Assembly (NCBI GenBank): GCA_003971905.1
Contig: RSEE01000036.1
Coordinates: forward strand, 248,001-312,000
DNA: 64,000 nucleotides
Reading direction: 5' to 3'
From: Moniliella sp. 'wahieum'
Lineage: Eukaryota; Basidiomycota; Moniliellomycetes; Moniliellales; Moniliellaceae
Under the pieces are notes generated by a model. It worked only from the letters and a program-made list of their open reading frames with translations, had not been told where the DNA came from and ran no database searches. Shown piece after piece: positions 44,757 to 53,792 of the stretch. The translations under genes and the position numbers were made by a program. Positions within the stretch are counted from its first letter, which is position 1, and the number at the start of each line of letters is the position of its first letter.

Positions 44757-46034
44757 TTAATCAAGTCCTGAGGTATGGTACGCAGTACCCTCCTCACTGC
44801 CATCTGGTTGCCATTGGGATAGGCCAGGTGCGGGCAGAAGAGGCGTTGCGGCTGCTTGCGCTCGCAAGCGTACCGCCAGGCGAAAGCCCGACCGGGCAGA
44901 GTCCAGCAGATCCTTGCATACGTCCTCCACATGTTCACGTCTCAGGATGCCGTGGACAACGCCATAGACCTCCGACTGCCGCGCCACCAGCTTCATCCCC
45001 CAATCGACCATTTTGTCCATCAGGCAGCATTGGTCTTGTAGTAATTACGAGTCTCGTAGTCAAGATTGAAGACCTCCCTTTCCACCATCGGTCGTCGGCG
45101 GCGTAGGCACGCCGTTTCACCCACCCTTTGGGCTCCTCGGAGCGCAACTGACGAAACTCGCTTACGCCGAGCCAGCGATACAGCGGTTCGCGCAGGTGCA
45201 ACTTTGTGTGATGGGGGAAGTGTTAGCATAGGACTCATACCATCAGGAAAAAGTGAAACTCACCAAGAGCCTTCTGTTGCGAAATCGCTTGTTCCTCTGG
45301 GGGATGTAGGTCATCAATCCATCGGCGTTGATGAGGCCAGGAGGGGATGGGCATGATTTCTTGCTGTCACACCCTTTTTACCTGGGCGAGGGTAGTACAG
45401 CACATATGGGTTTGCCATCATCTCTTGGACGTTTTTTAAAGTGTTCGAAGTGGACTTTGTTCGCTTTCCGTGTCTCCTCCTTTGGGAGAGTATGGGCGCC
45501 TGATGTTCGGTCTTGGCAAAGAAGGAAGCGCATATCCTGTTATGTCCAAGGATCATGGTAGTGGAGTGTGGATACACCATCGGGTCACACCCTTGTGTGC
45601 CATCAGGAGTAGGAACGAGCGGGAGGGCATCCAAATCAGACTTTCTGTCTGGAAAGACACTCCCCTGAGGGAATACGGGATGGAAGGGCACGTCCATTGA
45701 AGATGAGTCTGCTTGGAGCAAGCAGTTCGGCCATGCTGGTAAGGATGGGTCAACAGCATTCAAGTGCTGGTATGAGCCCTGCCCTGACTCTGGAACCCAA
45801 TTCGCCCCCTGATGGCTAATGCGCGGAACGCCATCTTCACCAATACAGCAACCGTTTGTGGGTGGAGCTCTTCCATATCGCTCACATTTAGTACGGTTCT
45901 TGCAAGTGGGGCTGGGGCGCGATAGATAGCTGAAAAAGTTGTTGGTGTTTCCAGAGCTCTTGGTTGTATGTACAAAGTACATTGGAAGATGATCCAATCA
46001 AATCGGGAACCGAGAGTGGAAGACCTTCTTGCAT
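44757..46034 (-). CDS. Unassigned gene with one clear intron
   Basis: I do not recognise this protein. The longest frame (45997 down to 45314) gives over 220 residues rich in His, Pro and Cys, including RAPPTNGCCIGEDGVPRISH, STTMILGHNRICASFFAKTE and MANPYVLYYPRPGKKGVTAR. An intron (donor GTGAGT near 45264, branch GCTAACAC, acceptor ACAAAG near 45201) joins AISQQKAL to LHLREPLYRWLGVSEFRQLR. Then follow EEPKGWVKRRAYAADDRWWK, GEVFNLDYETRNYY in a neighbouring frame, and EHVEDVCKDLLDSARSGFRL near the C-terminus. The good splice signals and coherent charged segments support a gene. The start (46034, MQEGLPLSVPDLIG) is a guess; the frame stays open upstream to 46367. Confidence 0.45.
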
Positions 46035-46869
46035 AGGCAGAATAGTGTGAATAAAACGGTGGGAGGCGTGGGAAAAGAGGGTCAAAACGGGGTCAGCCGA
46101 TGCTAAAAGATCGGTATGTGCTCTCGTCCGGGGAACAAAACGGCCCTCAAGGATGGGCGTGCGGGCGGTTGCACTGTTGGTTGTAAAATCAGTAGCGAAG
46201 GGACGCAACCATATTGTGAGGAAGCATGCGGTCAGCCGGGCGGGCCTTATAAGCGTTTTACCCTCAAGGCTGTTGCCGTCTTTACTGTATAAGGCGGGCG
46301 CAAGTGTCTGTCTGGGGAGCCTATACTCGTGCCCACTGCGCCACGATTCCAAACTCTGCGCGGCCATACGTACAATCGTACTACCCCCGTCCCCCCCCCC
46401 ACGGGCCTTTGGTCTAATAGTGAGATTCCCACAACTGAGGTGTGGATCAAAGAGAAGGTTAATAATGAAGTGTTAGAGGGAGGCGAGGCTGAAGACTTGC
46501 TGGAAGGCTGGAAGGATGTAAAAGCGAACGAGTGGCTGGGACAGTTTCCATCACACCCAGTGTGCGCAGTAGTACAATATTGCTGCGACCGCCCCCAAAG
46601 AGAGACCCTCTCGATCGCGAAAACTTATTGTCACAGAGGACACGCAGCCCCCACTGAGTACATCACACTATTGCTGCGCACTTCGCACGCCCTTATCTTG
46701 GTGCTCCCCCGACCACAACATTGTACCCTCTCTTATCCGCTTGGGCGCTGAAAACTCGTGGTTATAGATTGGGGTTTGGGCCATTCAGGACATGAATGGG
46801 AACTTGGGTGCTGTTTTAGAAAACAAGTGCATTGCTAATTTGACGTGTTTTGCTCCGCTGACCAAGACA
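46035..46869. other. Intergenic region upstream of tRNA-Asp
   Basis: Nothing identified. A short C run (CCCCCGTCCCCCCCCCC) lies near 46383-46400. Confidence 0.35.
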
Positions 46870-46951
46870 TCTCCGATAGTTTAGTGGCTATGACACGTCC
46901 CTGTCAAAAACGTGTTCGGACGAGACCCGGGTTCGATTCCCGGTCGGAGAG
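46870..46951 (+). tRNA. tRNA-Asp (GTC) with a 10-nt intron
   Basis: The acceptor stem TCTCCGA (46870-46876) pairs with TCGGAGA (46944-46950), with discriminator G at 46951. The D arm is GTT/GAC (46879-46881 with 46892-46894), with GG in the loop. The anticodon stem CGTCC (46896-46900) pairs with GGACG (46918-46922). Between them lie 17 nt: a 7-nt loop containing anticodon GTC at 46903-46905, plus about 10 extra nt (about 46907-46916) at the canonical intron site one base 3' of the anticodon. The T arm is CCGGG-TTCGATT-CCCGG, a good B box. A T7 run follows. Confidence 0.95.
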
Positions 46952-46952
46952 A

Positions 46953-46959
46953 TTTTTTT
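46953..46959 (+). terminator. RNA polymerase III terminator
   Basis: Seven T residues directly after the tRNA-Asp 3' end. Confidence 0.85.
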
Positions 46960-47645
46960 CACCTTCATCCTGCCTAACTAGCTAAATTCTTCCTTGCTGT
47001 CAGCTCTGCCCTTTTAGGCAAAAAGTACAGTGGTCCTCTACCCCAGGGAGTTGGCGGGTGTTTTGTTGACCCGGGAACCCAGTAGGGCAATTGCCTCGTG
47101 AAGCGGCCTGCGTGAACTGTTTGACAAGACCATTGGAGGACTGGGTGGATAAGGGCCGCATTAGTACTCTCATCCTGCTTTTCGTACGCCGAGCCTCTGC
47201 TGCTCAACAGTCTCTGCACTTATTCCAGCCCAGATCCATCTTAAACACAACCCCACTTTGAGTGGTGCTTCGGAATCCTCTCACTGAAAAACGTTCTATT
47301 GTTGGTCTCCACATCTACTGCCTCGGTGGCCCACAGAGGGTTTATGAACTGCACATACAGTGCTAAAGGAGCAATTACCGTTCCCACAATCTGGAAAGCG
47401 ATGAAGGAGATCACCCCGCTCGCACTAATGGATTAGTGGAACAAGAGATCAAGAGGCCTTTTCTCGTCAGTTTGCTGATTTCCTGCCTACTTTTCCTTCA
47501 GCGCGTCATCCGGGTAATCCGTTTGTCTTCCGACCGGGGTACTACACTACAGGCATTTTCTCGGCTATGCACGTTTTATGCTAGATCAGCACATCAAAAT
47601 GGTACGCTGGTATAAGATTCAGAGAAACAAAGATAATAGGCCTGC
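46960..47645. other. Intergenic region tRNA-Asp to NAP gene
   Basis: 3' flank of the NAP-family gene. No gene, repeat or RNA recognised. Confidence 0.4.
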
Positions 47646-48431
47646 TTAGTCCTTCTTCGCCTTCTTCTTCGGGCGCTCGTCCTCCTCGAGATCAATCTCA
47701 GCCTCAGGGTCTTCGTCTTCGTCCTCGTCCTCATCATCCTCATCCGAGTCTTCAAACTCCAGCGCACCAAGATCAACACCATCATGAGTGCCAGTGTAAA
47801 TACCGGTCGGGTGCTGCCACAGATCCGCCACAATGGCAGTAGCCACAGGACCAGCCACCTCCAGGTCGGTACCCTGGAAGAAATGGGAGAAGAAGCTGCC
47901 CGGTTCAAAGTCGTCCTCATCCTCCCCCTTGACATGCGGGTTCTTCTTGGCCAGGTTGTGTTCATCGTCCTTCCACGCAATCTCGGTAGCTTCCGTCACC
48001 GCCACGTCGGCCAGATCAAATTCAGGTTCGGGGGCCGGAGCATCCTCCTTGATGGTAAACGCCTTGACGAGCTCTTTGTTGGAGAAGTAGGGGTTCTCAC
48101 CGAAAGTGAAGGTGATCGTGACGGGCCGCGGGTCACCCTGCTCGAGGCTAGGGTATTCGACCTTGAGGTCCTCGAGGTAAGCCATCGCCTCTACATCCTC
48201 CGCGTCCAGGAAAGTGGCAAGCGAGGAGTTCATAACCGTCTGGGCCCAGAAGTGGGGGATCTTGCGAACAATCTCCCCGCGCTTGGCATCGAGGGGCGCG
48301 TGCGCCTTCATGGCCTTTGTCATCATGCTCAGGTCGACAGCGGCAGCCTCCTTCTGGAGCTGCTCCAGCTCAGCTTGCAGCTCAGCAGGCACTTCCTGCG
48401 GCTGGTTCTGTTCCAAATCAAAAGGCGCCAT
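47646..48431 (-). CDS. NAP/SET-family histone chaperone
   Basis: Nucleosome-assembly-type histone chaperone. A single uninterrupted frame of 261 residues starts MAPFDLEQNQPQEVPAELQA at 48431. The N-terminal dimerisation helix (ELEQLQKEAAAVDLSMMTKA) leads to KIPHFWAQTVMNSSLATFLD, the typical SET/NAP motif. Then come VTITFTFGENPYFSNKELVK and DDFEPGSFFSHFFQGTD, both family hallmarks. The C-terminus is a long acidic tail (EDSDEDDEDEDEDEDPEAEI) followed by a basic KKKAKKD end that may act in nuclear import. Length and the short N-terminal helix favour SET/Vps75-like proteins over NAP1. It is one of the few genes here with no frame slip. Confidence 0.93.
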   Translation of the reverse strand: MAPFDLEQNQPQEVPAELQAELEQLQKEAAAVDLSMMTKAMKAHAPLDAKRGEIVRKIPHFWAQTVMNSSLATFLDAEDVEAMAYLEDLKVEYPSLEQGDPRPVTITFTFGENPYFSNKELVKAFTIKEDAPAPEPEFDLADVAVTEATEIAWKDDEHNLAKKNPHVKGEDEDDFEPGSFFSHFFQGTDLEVAGPVATAIVADLWQHPTGIYTGTHDGVDLGALEFEDSDEDDEDEDEDEDPEAEIDLEEDERPKKKAKKD

Positions 48432-49080
48432 TATCTGATGACGGGGGGGGTCAGAAAAGCGGGCAACGAGAGAGAACGAGCAGGACATACACAAGCTTGT
48501 CGACTCGAGGCAAAAGCGGTAGGTGGAAGAGAGAAGAAACCGCGCGCAGCGCGCAGAAAAATTTGAAGAGCCGTGGACCGTGCGCGCGCACCGGAATTCG
48601 GAATACAATCAACCTCGTTATGTAATTCTTCCGCGGGATTCAATATTCAATTTTGAAGATTGACGCGATTGAACATTGTAAATGGATATTGGGATCTGGG
48701 ACAGCCAAAACGATGCTGTCTGGGCATTATGTCCAGCATTTCCAACCCACAAGACCATATCAACTGAGTAATACTGAGTACTGAGTCAGTACTGACTGAA
48801 TACTGATTCGCGAGACTGATCATTTCGATCATTGTACTCCCACCCCAACAGCATAGCAGGTTTGCCCAAGCTATGTCCCTTCTTGCTCACGACTGCCCCA
48901 AGAGTGACAGTCATACCACAGAGCGCATCCCCAAGTCCACAATTAAGCTCAAGTCTCTCGCTCATACGCCGCTCCTCATTCCCCTTCCCGCATATGCTCA
49001 TTGAAGAATTAAATCTGGACACAGGCGGTCAAGTTTTACATGCCATCCTGATGGCGGCCCTTCAAGCTTGCTGATCGAGT

Positions 49081-49104
49081 TGAACGTTGAACGTTGAACG
49101 TTGA
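49081..49104. repeat. Heptamer array TGAACGT x3 plus TGA
   Basis: Three perfect tandem copies of TGAACGT and a closing TGA. Confidence 0.92.
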
Positions 49105-49334
49105 TCCTTTTCTTAATAGGGGACGCACGCGCGCGGCGTATCGGACGAAGTCGAGCGTGAGCTTGACTATAGGGGTGCATTGACTTGGGCAGCTGGATGG
49201 ATCGCGGCGGCAGGGGCTGGCAAACCCACCAACACGGACATCATTTCTCATTGGCTTGCCAGTGTACCCAGCGCTCAGCTGTCTGAGGGCCTATAACTAG
49301 TTTGTCACAACTGACTGTCAGACTTAGGAGTTGG

Positions 49335-49396
49335 TGACCGGTGACCGGTGACCGGCGGGGACTAGGTGACTGGCTCAAGCTTCAAGTGACTAGTGA
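49335..49396. repeat. Heptamer array TGACCGG x3, then AGCT and CTAG units
   Basis: TGACCGG is repeated three times perfectly at 49335-49355. Twenty bases on, TCA-AGCT-TCA (49375-49384) and TGA-CTAG-TGA (49387-49396) follow each other. Confidence 0.9.
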
Positions 49397-49711
49397 CTGT
49401 CACATGAGTGACTACGACTGCGACCTGTGTTCTGCCGCTTTAAGTGTACAGCCCTCCTGCCTTGGCTCCTCGAGCGGCCGCACTGGATCAGCCAGGATCG
49501 CTGCGCAGCCGGCGCAGCACGAGCCCAGTCTCGAAGTGCGAGTGGCGCAGCGCAGCACAGGGCAGTACTCCGCTTAACGGTAGACGTTCAAAAACACCGA
49601 GGGGTCCGTAACGCTGCCGGCCTATTGCTTCTCCCACCACCTTCTGTGCCCCGTCTCGTGCCCATCCTTGACAACCTTGACTGGCTTGACTCTTCAACTT
49701 CAACCTTGACT

Positions 49712-50713
49712 ATGCCAGCATTGCCTTATGCCCTCTATGAGCGTGGGTGGGAGTGGAACGACGGGAGCGGCAGCACGTCGACCAACCGTCTCGCTCTCAC
49801 CTCGGACCAAAAAGTGGTGGTGATCGTGGCCTGCTGTTACATTGCCGGTATTGCGCTCTTGAGCTGGCTGCCGGTGGTAAATTGGGTCTTCTACCCCTTC
49901 CGTCTCCTTGCCGTTGGTTTCCACGAATTCTCCCATGCCGCCGTTGGCTTGCTCACTTGCGCCAAGATCGAGAGCATCGAGCTCGACCCCTACGAGGGGG
50001 GCGTGACCCGTATGCGTGGTGGGATCCCAGCCCTGACTCTTCCAGCTGGGTATACAGGAAGTGCCTTCATTGGTGCCGCCCTCATTGCCTGCGGGTTTGA
50101 CGAGAAGGCTTCCAAGATTGCCTCGATTGTCGTGGGCGTCTTTTTCCTCATCACTCTCTGGTGGGCTCGACGTGATTGGTTTACATGGCTTCTAGTCATT
50201 GTGTGTATCTTTTCCTCTCTCTATATTACAAAGGATGCTAACTGGCAATTTTTCAACCCACTAACCCATCACCTGTTGCATGCTAGATCTGGATTGGCCG
50301 TACGTCCCGTCCCACATCAAAAGCTATGCATCCCCACTAACCCTTCGCACAGTCTTCCTAGCATTCTGGTTCATCAAGGATTCAGTAGCACTCCGCTTTT
50401 TCGTGCTCTTCATTGTGCGTGCCTCCTTGGCGTCTATCCTTCCCACCACTGACCCATTCGACGCCGACAGGGAGTCCACAACTGCCTTTACTGTATCTGG
50501 GACATCTGTGATGACCTCATCTTCCGCAAGGTAAACGAATCGGATGCATCGGCGTTCGCCAAGCTCTTTGGTGGCACACCACAATGCCACGGGTTTATCT
50601 GGCTTTTGATCGCTGTCGGGTTCTTTGCCTGCGGGGTGATTGTGGGCATCGTTGCGTTCAAACGCACTGCGGCCCAACAAGAAGCTGACCCGTTCCTCAA
50701 GGTGAACGATTAA
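49712..50713 (+). CDS. M50B-like membrane metalloprotease-family protein with 13-nt micro-exon
   Basis: Member of the peptidase M50B-like family of polytopic membrane proteins. Exon 1 (49712-50200) starts MPALPYALYERGWEWNDGSG. It has a first TM (VVVIVACCYIAGIALLSWLP) and the zinc-binding HExxH in LLAVGFHEFSHAAVGLLTCA. GGVTRMRGGIPALTLPAGYT follows. Three introns (50201-50286, 50300-50352, 50415-50470) all have GT...AG ends and CTAAC or CTGAC branch sites. They leave a 13-nt exon (50287-50299). Spliced, the region reads LLVIIWIGLFLAFWFIKDSV, then LRFFVLFIGVHNCLYCIWDI and CDDLIFRKVNESDASAFAKL, ending DPFLKVND at 50713. Total 268 residues in one frame, no slip. Substrate unknown. Confidence 0.85.
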
Positions 50714-51140
50714 TTTTTTTTGACATTTCCTATTCCTGTTATACTTGATGGGCCACGCCCCCCCCCCCCCCCCCCAACTGCTGTGGTTGTGGCGGGCCCA
50801 TCCCATCACCGCCCTTACCCCCATCAACCCCGAACATTTGTTTGGCATGCCCCCTCTTCCCATGTATTCTTCCCCTGCATCTGCGTGTTACAACCACTGC
50901 GACCGATCTTCCTTGCGGAAACACTCCAGCCAGGACAGGCGAAAGCATCCCAAAATGGCCTCTTGTTGCTTGTGCGCGTGCGCTAGACTGCAGTTGGAGC
51001 CAGCGTAGCGGAATGGACTGTGGGACGCTGAGGCGGAATGAATGATAAGGCCTAAGGAGGGATCAAGAGTGCCGGACGATGGGGCCAGACGAGACAGCCT
51101 GGTCTCTCCCGTCCCATCCCTCCCATCTCATCTGGCCACG
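50714..51140. other. Intergenic region with an 18-C run
   Basis: 3' flank of the M50B gene and upstream region of the RRM gene. A T8 run is followed by 18 consecutive C (50758-50775), able to form a G-quadruplex on the other strand. No gene seen. Confidence 0.5.
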
Positions 51141-52232
51141 ATGGGCCGGCACGTCCGCCCACGTGCCTCACGCTCGCGCTCCCCCCCACCACGCATACCT
51201 TCCCGCCACGACTCCTTCAGTGCCGCGCGCCGCAAATGGGGGCCAAGGGAGGAGGCGGCCGGTCTCCGCACCAGCCGGAGAGAAGCACGATGCCCTGCCT
51301 CCCCACGAGCGCGAGCCCCTTGCTGCCCCGCCTTCTATTGTCCTTGACCCTGCTTCCGCCCTCTCGGATGCGCATGAGCCACCTCCTCATGAGCGTCCCT
51401 CTCCCCGTGTCGAGCGACCGAGGCCTGAGCCCCGGCACCCGCGCGAACGCGAACGCGACCATCCTCGTCCTCCTCTACGGGACGCAGAGTGGATGGGGCG
51501 CATGCCGCACGCGGGAGAGCGGCGGATTTTGGTGGGGAATTTGGATGCTGCGGGGCCGCCACCACGACTTCGCAAACTGATGAAGGCAGCTGGGAGAGTT
51601 TTGGGGGTGGAGGTGTTGTTGCATCCGGATGGTTCCCGGAATGGCGATGCGGTCGTTGAGTTTGCCCATCCCGCTTCGGCGCGGTGGGCGTGTGAAAAGC
51701 TACACTTGGCCAACTTGAATGGGAGGGCAATCTCTGTGCGTGCAGATCACCGGGCCCTAACCCACTCGGCCCAAGCAGACAGCAGCATGGCCGCGGGGAG
51801 GTGGGACGCGCGCGATCCCCGCGACGTACGGCGTGGCCCACGTGACCGTCGTGAGGCTCGTGACGTGCGCGACGTGCCTGACATGCGGGACTCGCGCTGG
51901 TTTGGTACCGGTGGCAGAAGCACCTTCCCCGTTCGGGCGGCGCTACCAGCGGGCCGGTGCGTGAACCAGCTCAGCTGGTGGTAGACAATCTTCCCACCGA
52001 GACGGAGCGAGACGACCTGTTTGATCTGTTTGATACGGTTGCACCCTTGGTGAGTGCAACGCTAGAAGAGCGGCAGAGCCAAAAACGGGGGTTTGTCCGG
52101 TTCGCCTCCGCCATCGATGCGGGCCGTGCGTTGGAACGGTTTGACCAGTACCTCTATGGCGGCCTGACACTGCAAGTGAGTGTCGATGACCAGTTCCGCC
52201 CCGAGATGGAGGAGAGAGGCCCCCCATGGTAG
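51141..52232 (+). CDS. Two-RRM RNA-binding protein with Arg-rich N-terminus
   Basis: Predicted SR-like nuclear RNA-binding protein. The start at 51141 reads MGRHVRPRASRSRSPPPRIP; a frame change near 51230 is needed. A Pro/Glu/Arg-rich stretch follows (PRVERPRPEPRHPRERERDH). RRM1 is RRILVGNLDAAG (RNP2-like) through DGSRNGDAVVEFAHPASARW (RNP1-like). Then an RD/RG-type linker (DARDPRDVRRGPRDRREARD). After another slip near 51955, RRM2 reads QLVVDNLPTETERDDLFDLF and QKRGFVRFASAIDAGRALER. It ends EMEERGPPW at 52232. The layout resembles Gbp2/Hrb1/Npl3-type mRNA export factors, but the paralogue is not decidable. Confidence 0.78.
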
Positions 52233-53792
52233 AACCAGTATCGGATCCCAGTCCTCCCCCCCTCCCCCTCACATCTTGCTTTGTTTCTGTTACTGTACGC
52301 CCACGCCTGTGATTAACGAATGCTTTGTACTTTATTTTTTTCTTTGCCCACACATGGCGTGGTATAGCGCCCAACGTTGTCTACTTGTAGAGAAGCGTAC
52401 CGCAGTAGCATTCCGAGGTAGCTCGGCGCCGTTGAGGACTCGGCGCCTTCGAGGCCCGATCGACGCAGTGTTGGCTGGACAGAGAAACGCAGCCTACCCA
52501 TCGCCCCTGATATAGTGCCCTCACCCGTTTGTCAAACCACACTACTAGGTCATCAAGGGATGTGGCACCTATACAACACGCCCCCTTCAAGTTGCCATTA
52601 CTAATACGAATGACGGCACACCCAACGCGCGTCGGTCCTTTCTGCTCGGGACCCCACCAAAAGCCAGGGCGAAACCCCGCTGACAATGTATTGCCTGAGA
52701 GAAAGTGCCCGCGTGCCCGCGTGCTCGCCTAGCACCGACACCCCACTAAAAGTCCAGGTGGCACATGGGGGAGGGCCAGTGCATCGCCCGCTTCCTCATG
52801 TCGTGGCCAAAGTAGCCACCGCGGTGGCCTATGAGGTATTGTTGGGACCGCCAGTGAGTATGCACACCATCAGCCTCGTCTTGCTCCAGCAGGAGAGCAT
52901 AGCTAAGCGGGACTCATATTAGGTGGGGCCATGACGGCTACAACACCCGACCTGAGGCCTGATGTGCAGAACGTGTTTCGCTGCGCCGTTCCCCGCTGCT
53001 GGCCCACGACTGTTGATAGGATGGGGGGGGGTTGTCAAACATGGTGAGCATGGCCACGAGCGGGAGAGATGGGCAGCTGAGTCAATCGAACATGGCTAAT
53101 CGAAATTTCTTGCGCACAATCTTGCACAGCCTTGCCCACCTTGAATTTTGTACGTAGTCCTCACATATCTATCCGGAACCTTGTTACCAGCATTTTCGAT
53201 TAGCTATGAAGCTAGCACCCCTCGTCAGTCGAGCCCGCAGCCCGCGTCACTCTGTTTCGACCAAATATGAGACACATCAGGTTGCTCCATCAAGGCTAAT
53301 AAAGGATGTACCCGGGCCGCGTTTTGCGTTCGTGGACGGCAGGGTAAGGCTTGCTCTCCACGGAGCCGCACCGAGCCATACATGCGGGACAGCGGTGGCG
53401 AGGGAGGCTCCGAGTTCCCTGCATCGGTGTGCGCTAGGCTAGTTGGCCAGTATTGGTGGCCTCGGCAGGCTACGATTATCCCAAACCAACGCGCAAGAAT
53501 GCTAGGTGCTGAACCAAACAGGCTACCCACGCGGATGCATAAGAGACAATAGAGGACATGTGTGTCTAACCAGTCAAGTTGGCAGTGTGGGAAAATAAAG
53601 ATATATGGAGGGGTGGGGGTGGGGATGAAGATGTGCCTTGAGTAGGATGTAGGTGTCGAGTCTCCGATTCGAGAACTAACGAAGAGATGTGGCAGGGGAT
53701 TCACCAACGAGAGGAGTGCAAAGGAGATCCATGAAAGAGGAAAAGGGGGCCCAAGGGAGAGCAGAAAGGGTATGGAGATCAATCAAGTTCAA
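52233..53792. other. Convergent intergenic stretch RRM / CSC1
   Basis: 1.56 kb with no recognisable gene. Open frames on both strands are short or proline-rich and lack domains. A TCAATCAA run lies at 53780-53802. Confidence 0.4.

Larger units (their letters stand above)
48432..49711. promoter_or_regulatory. Divergent spacer NAP / M50B gene with heptamer arrays
   Basis: 1.3 kb between two divergent genes with no gene in it. It holds arrays on ATAT (48640-48650), GTAC (48775-48784), ACGT (49081-49104), CCGG (49335-49355), AGCT (49375-49384) and CTAG (49387-49396). That is six different members of the heptamer family within 760 bp. Confidence 0.6.

Noticed and set aside
47784-48566. 260-codon plus-strand frame opposite the NAP gene
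   Set aside because: It is antisense to a clean, conserved gene. Its length reflects the GC-rich codon usage of the other strand.
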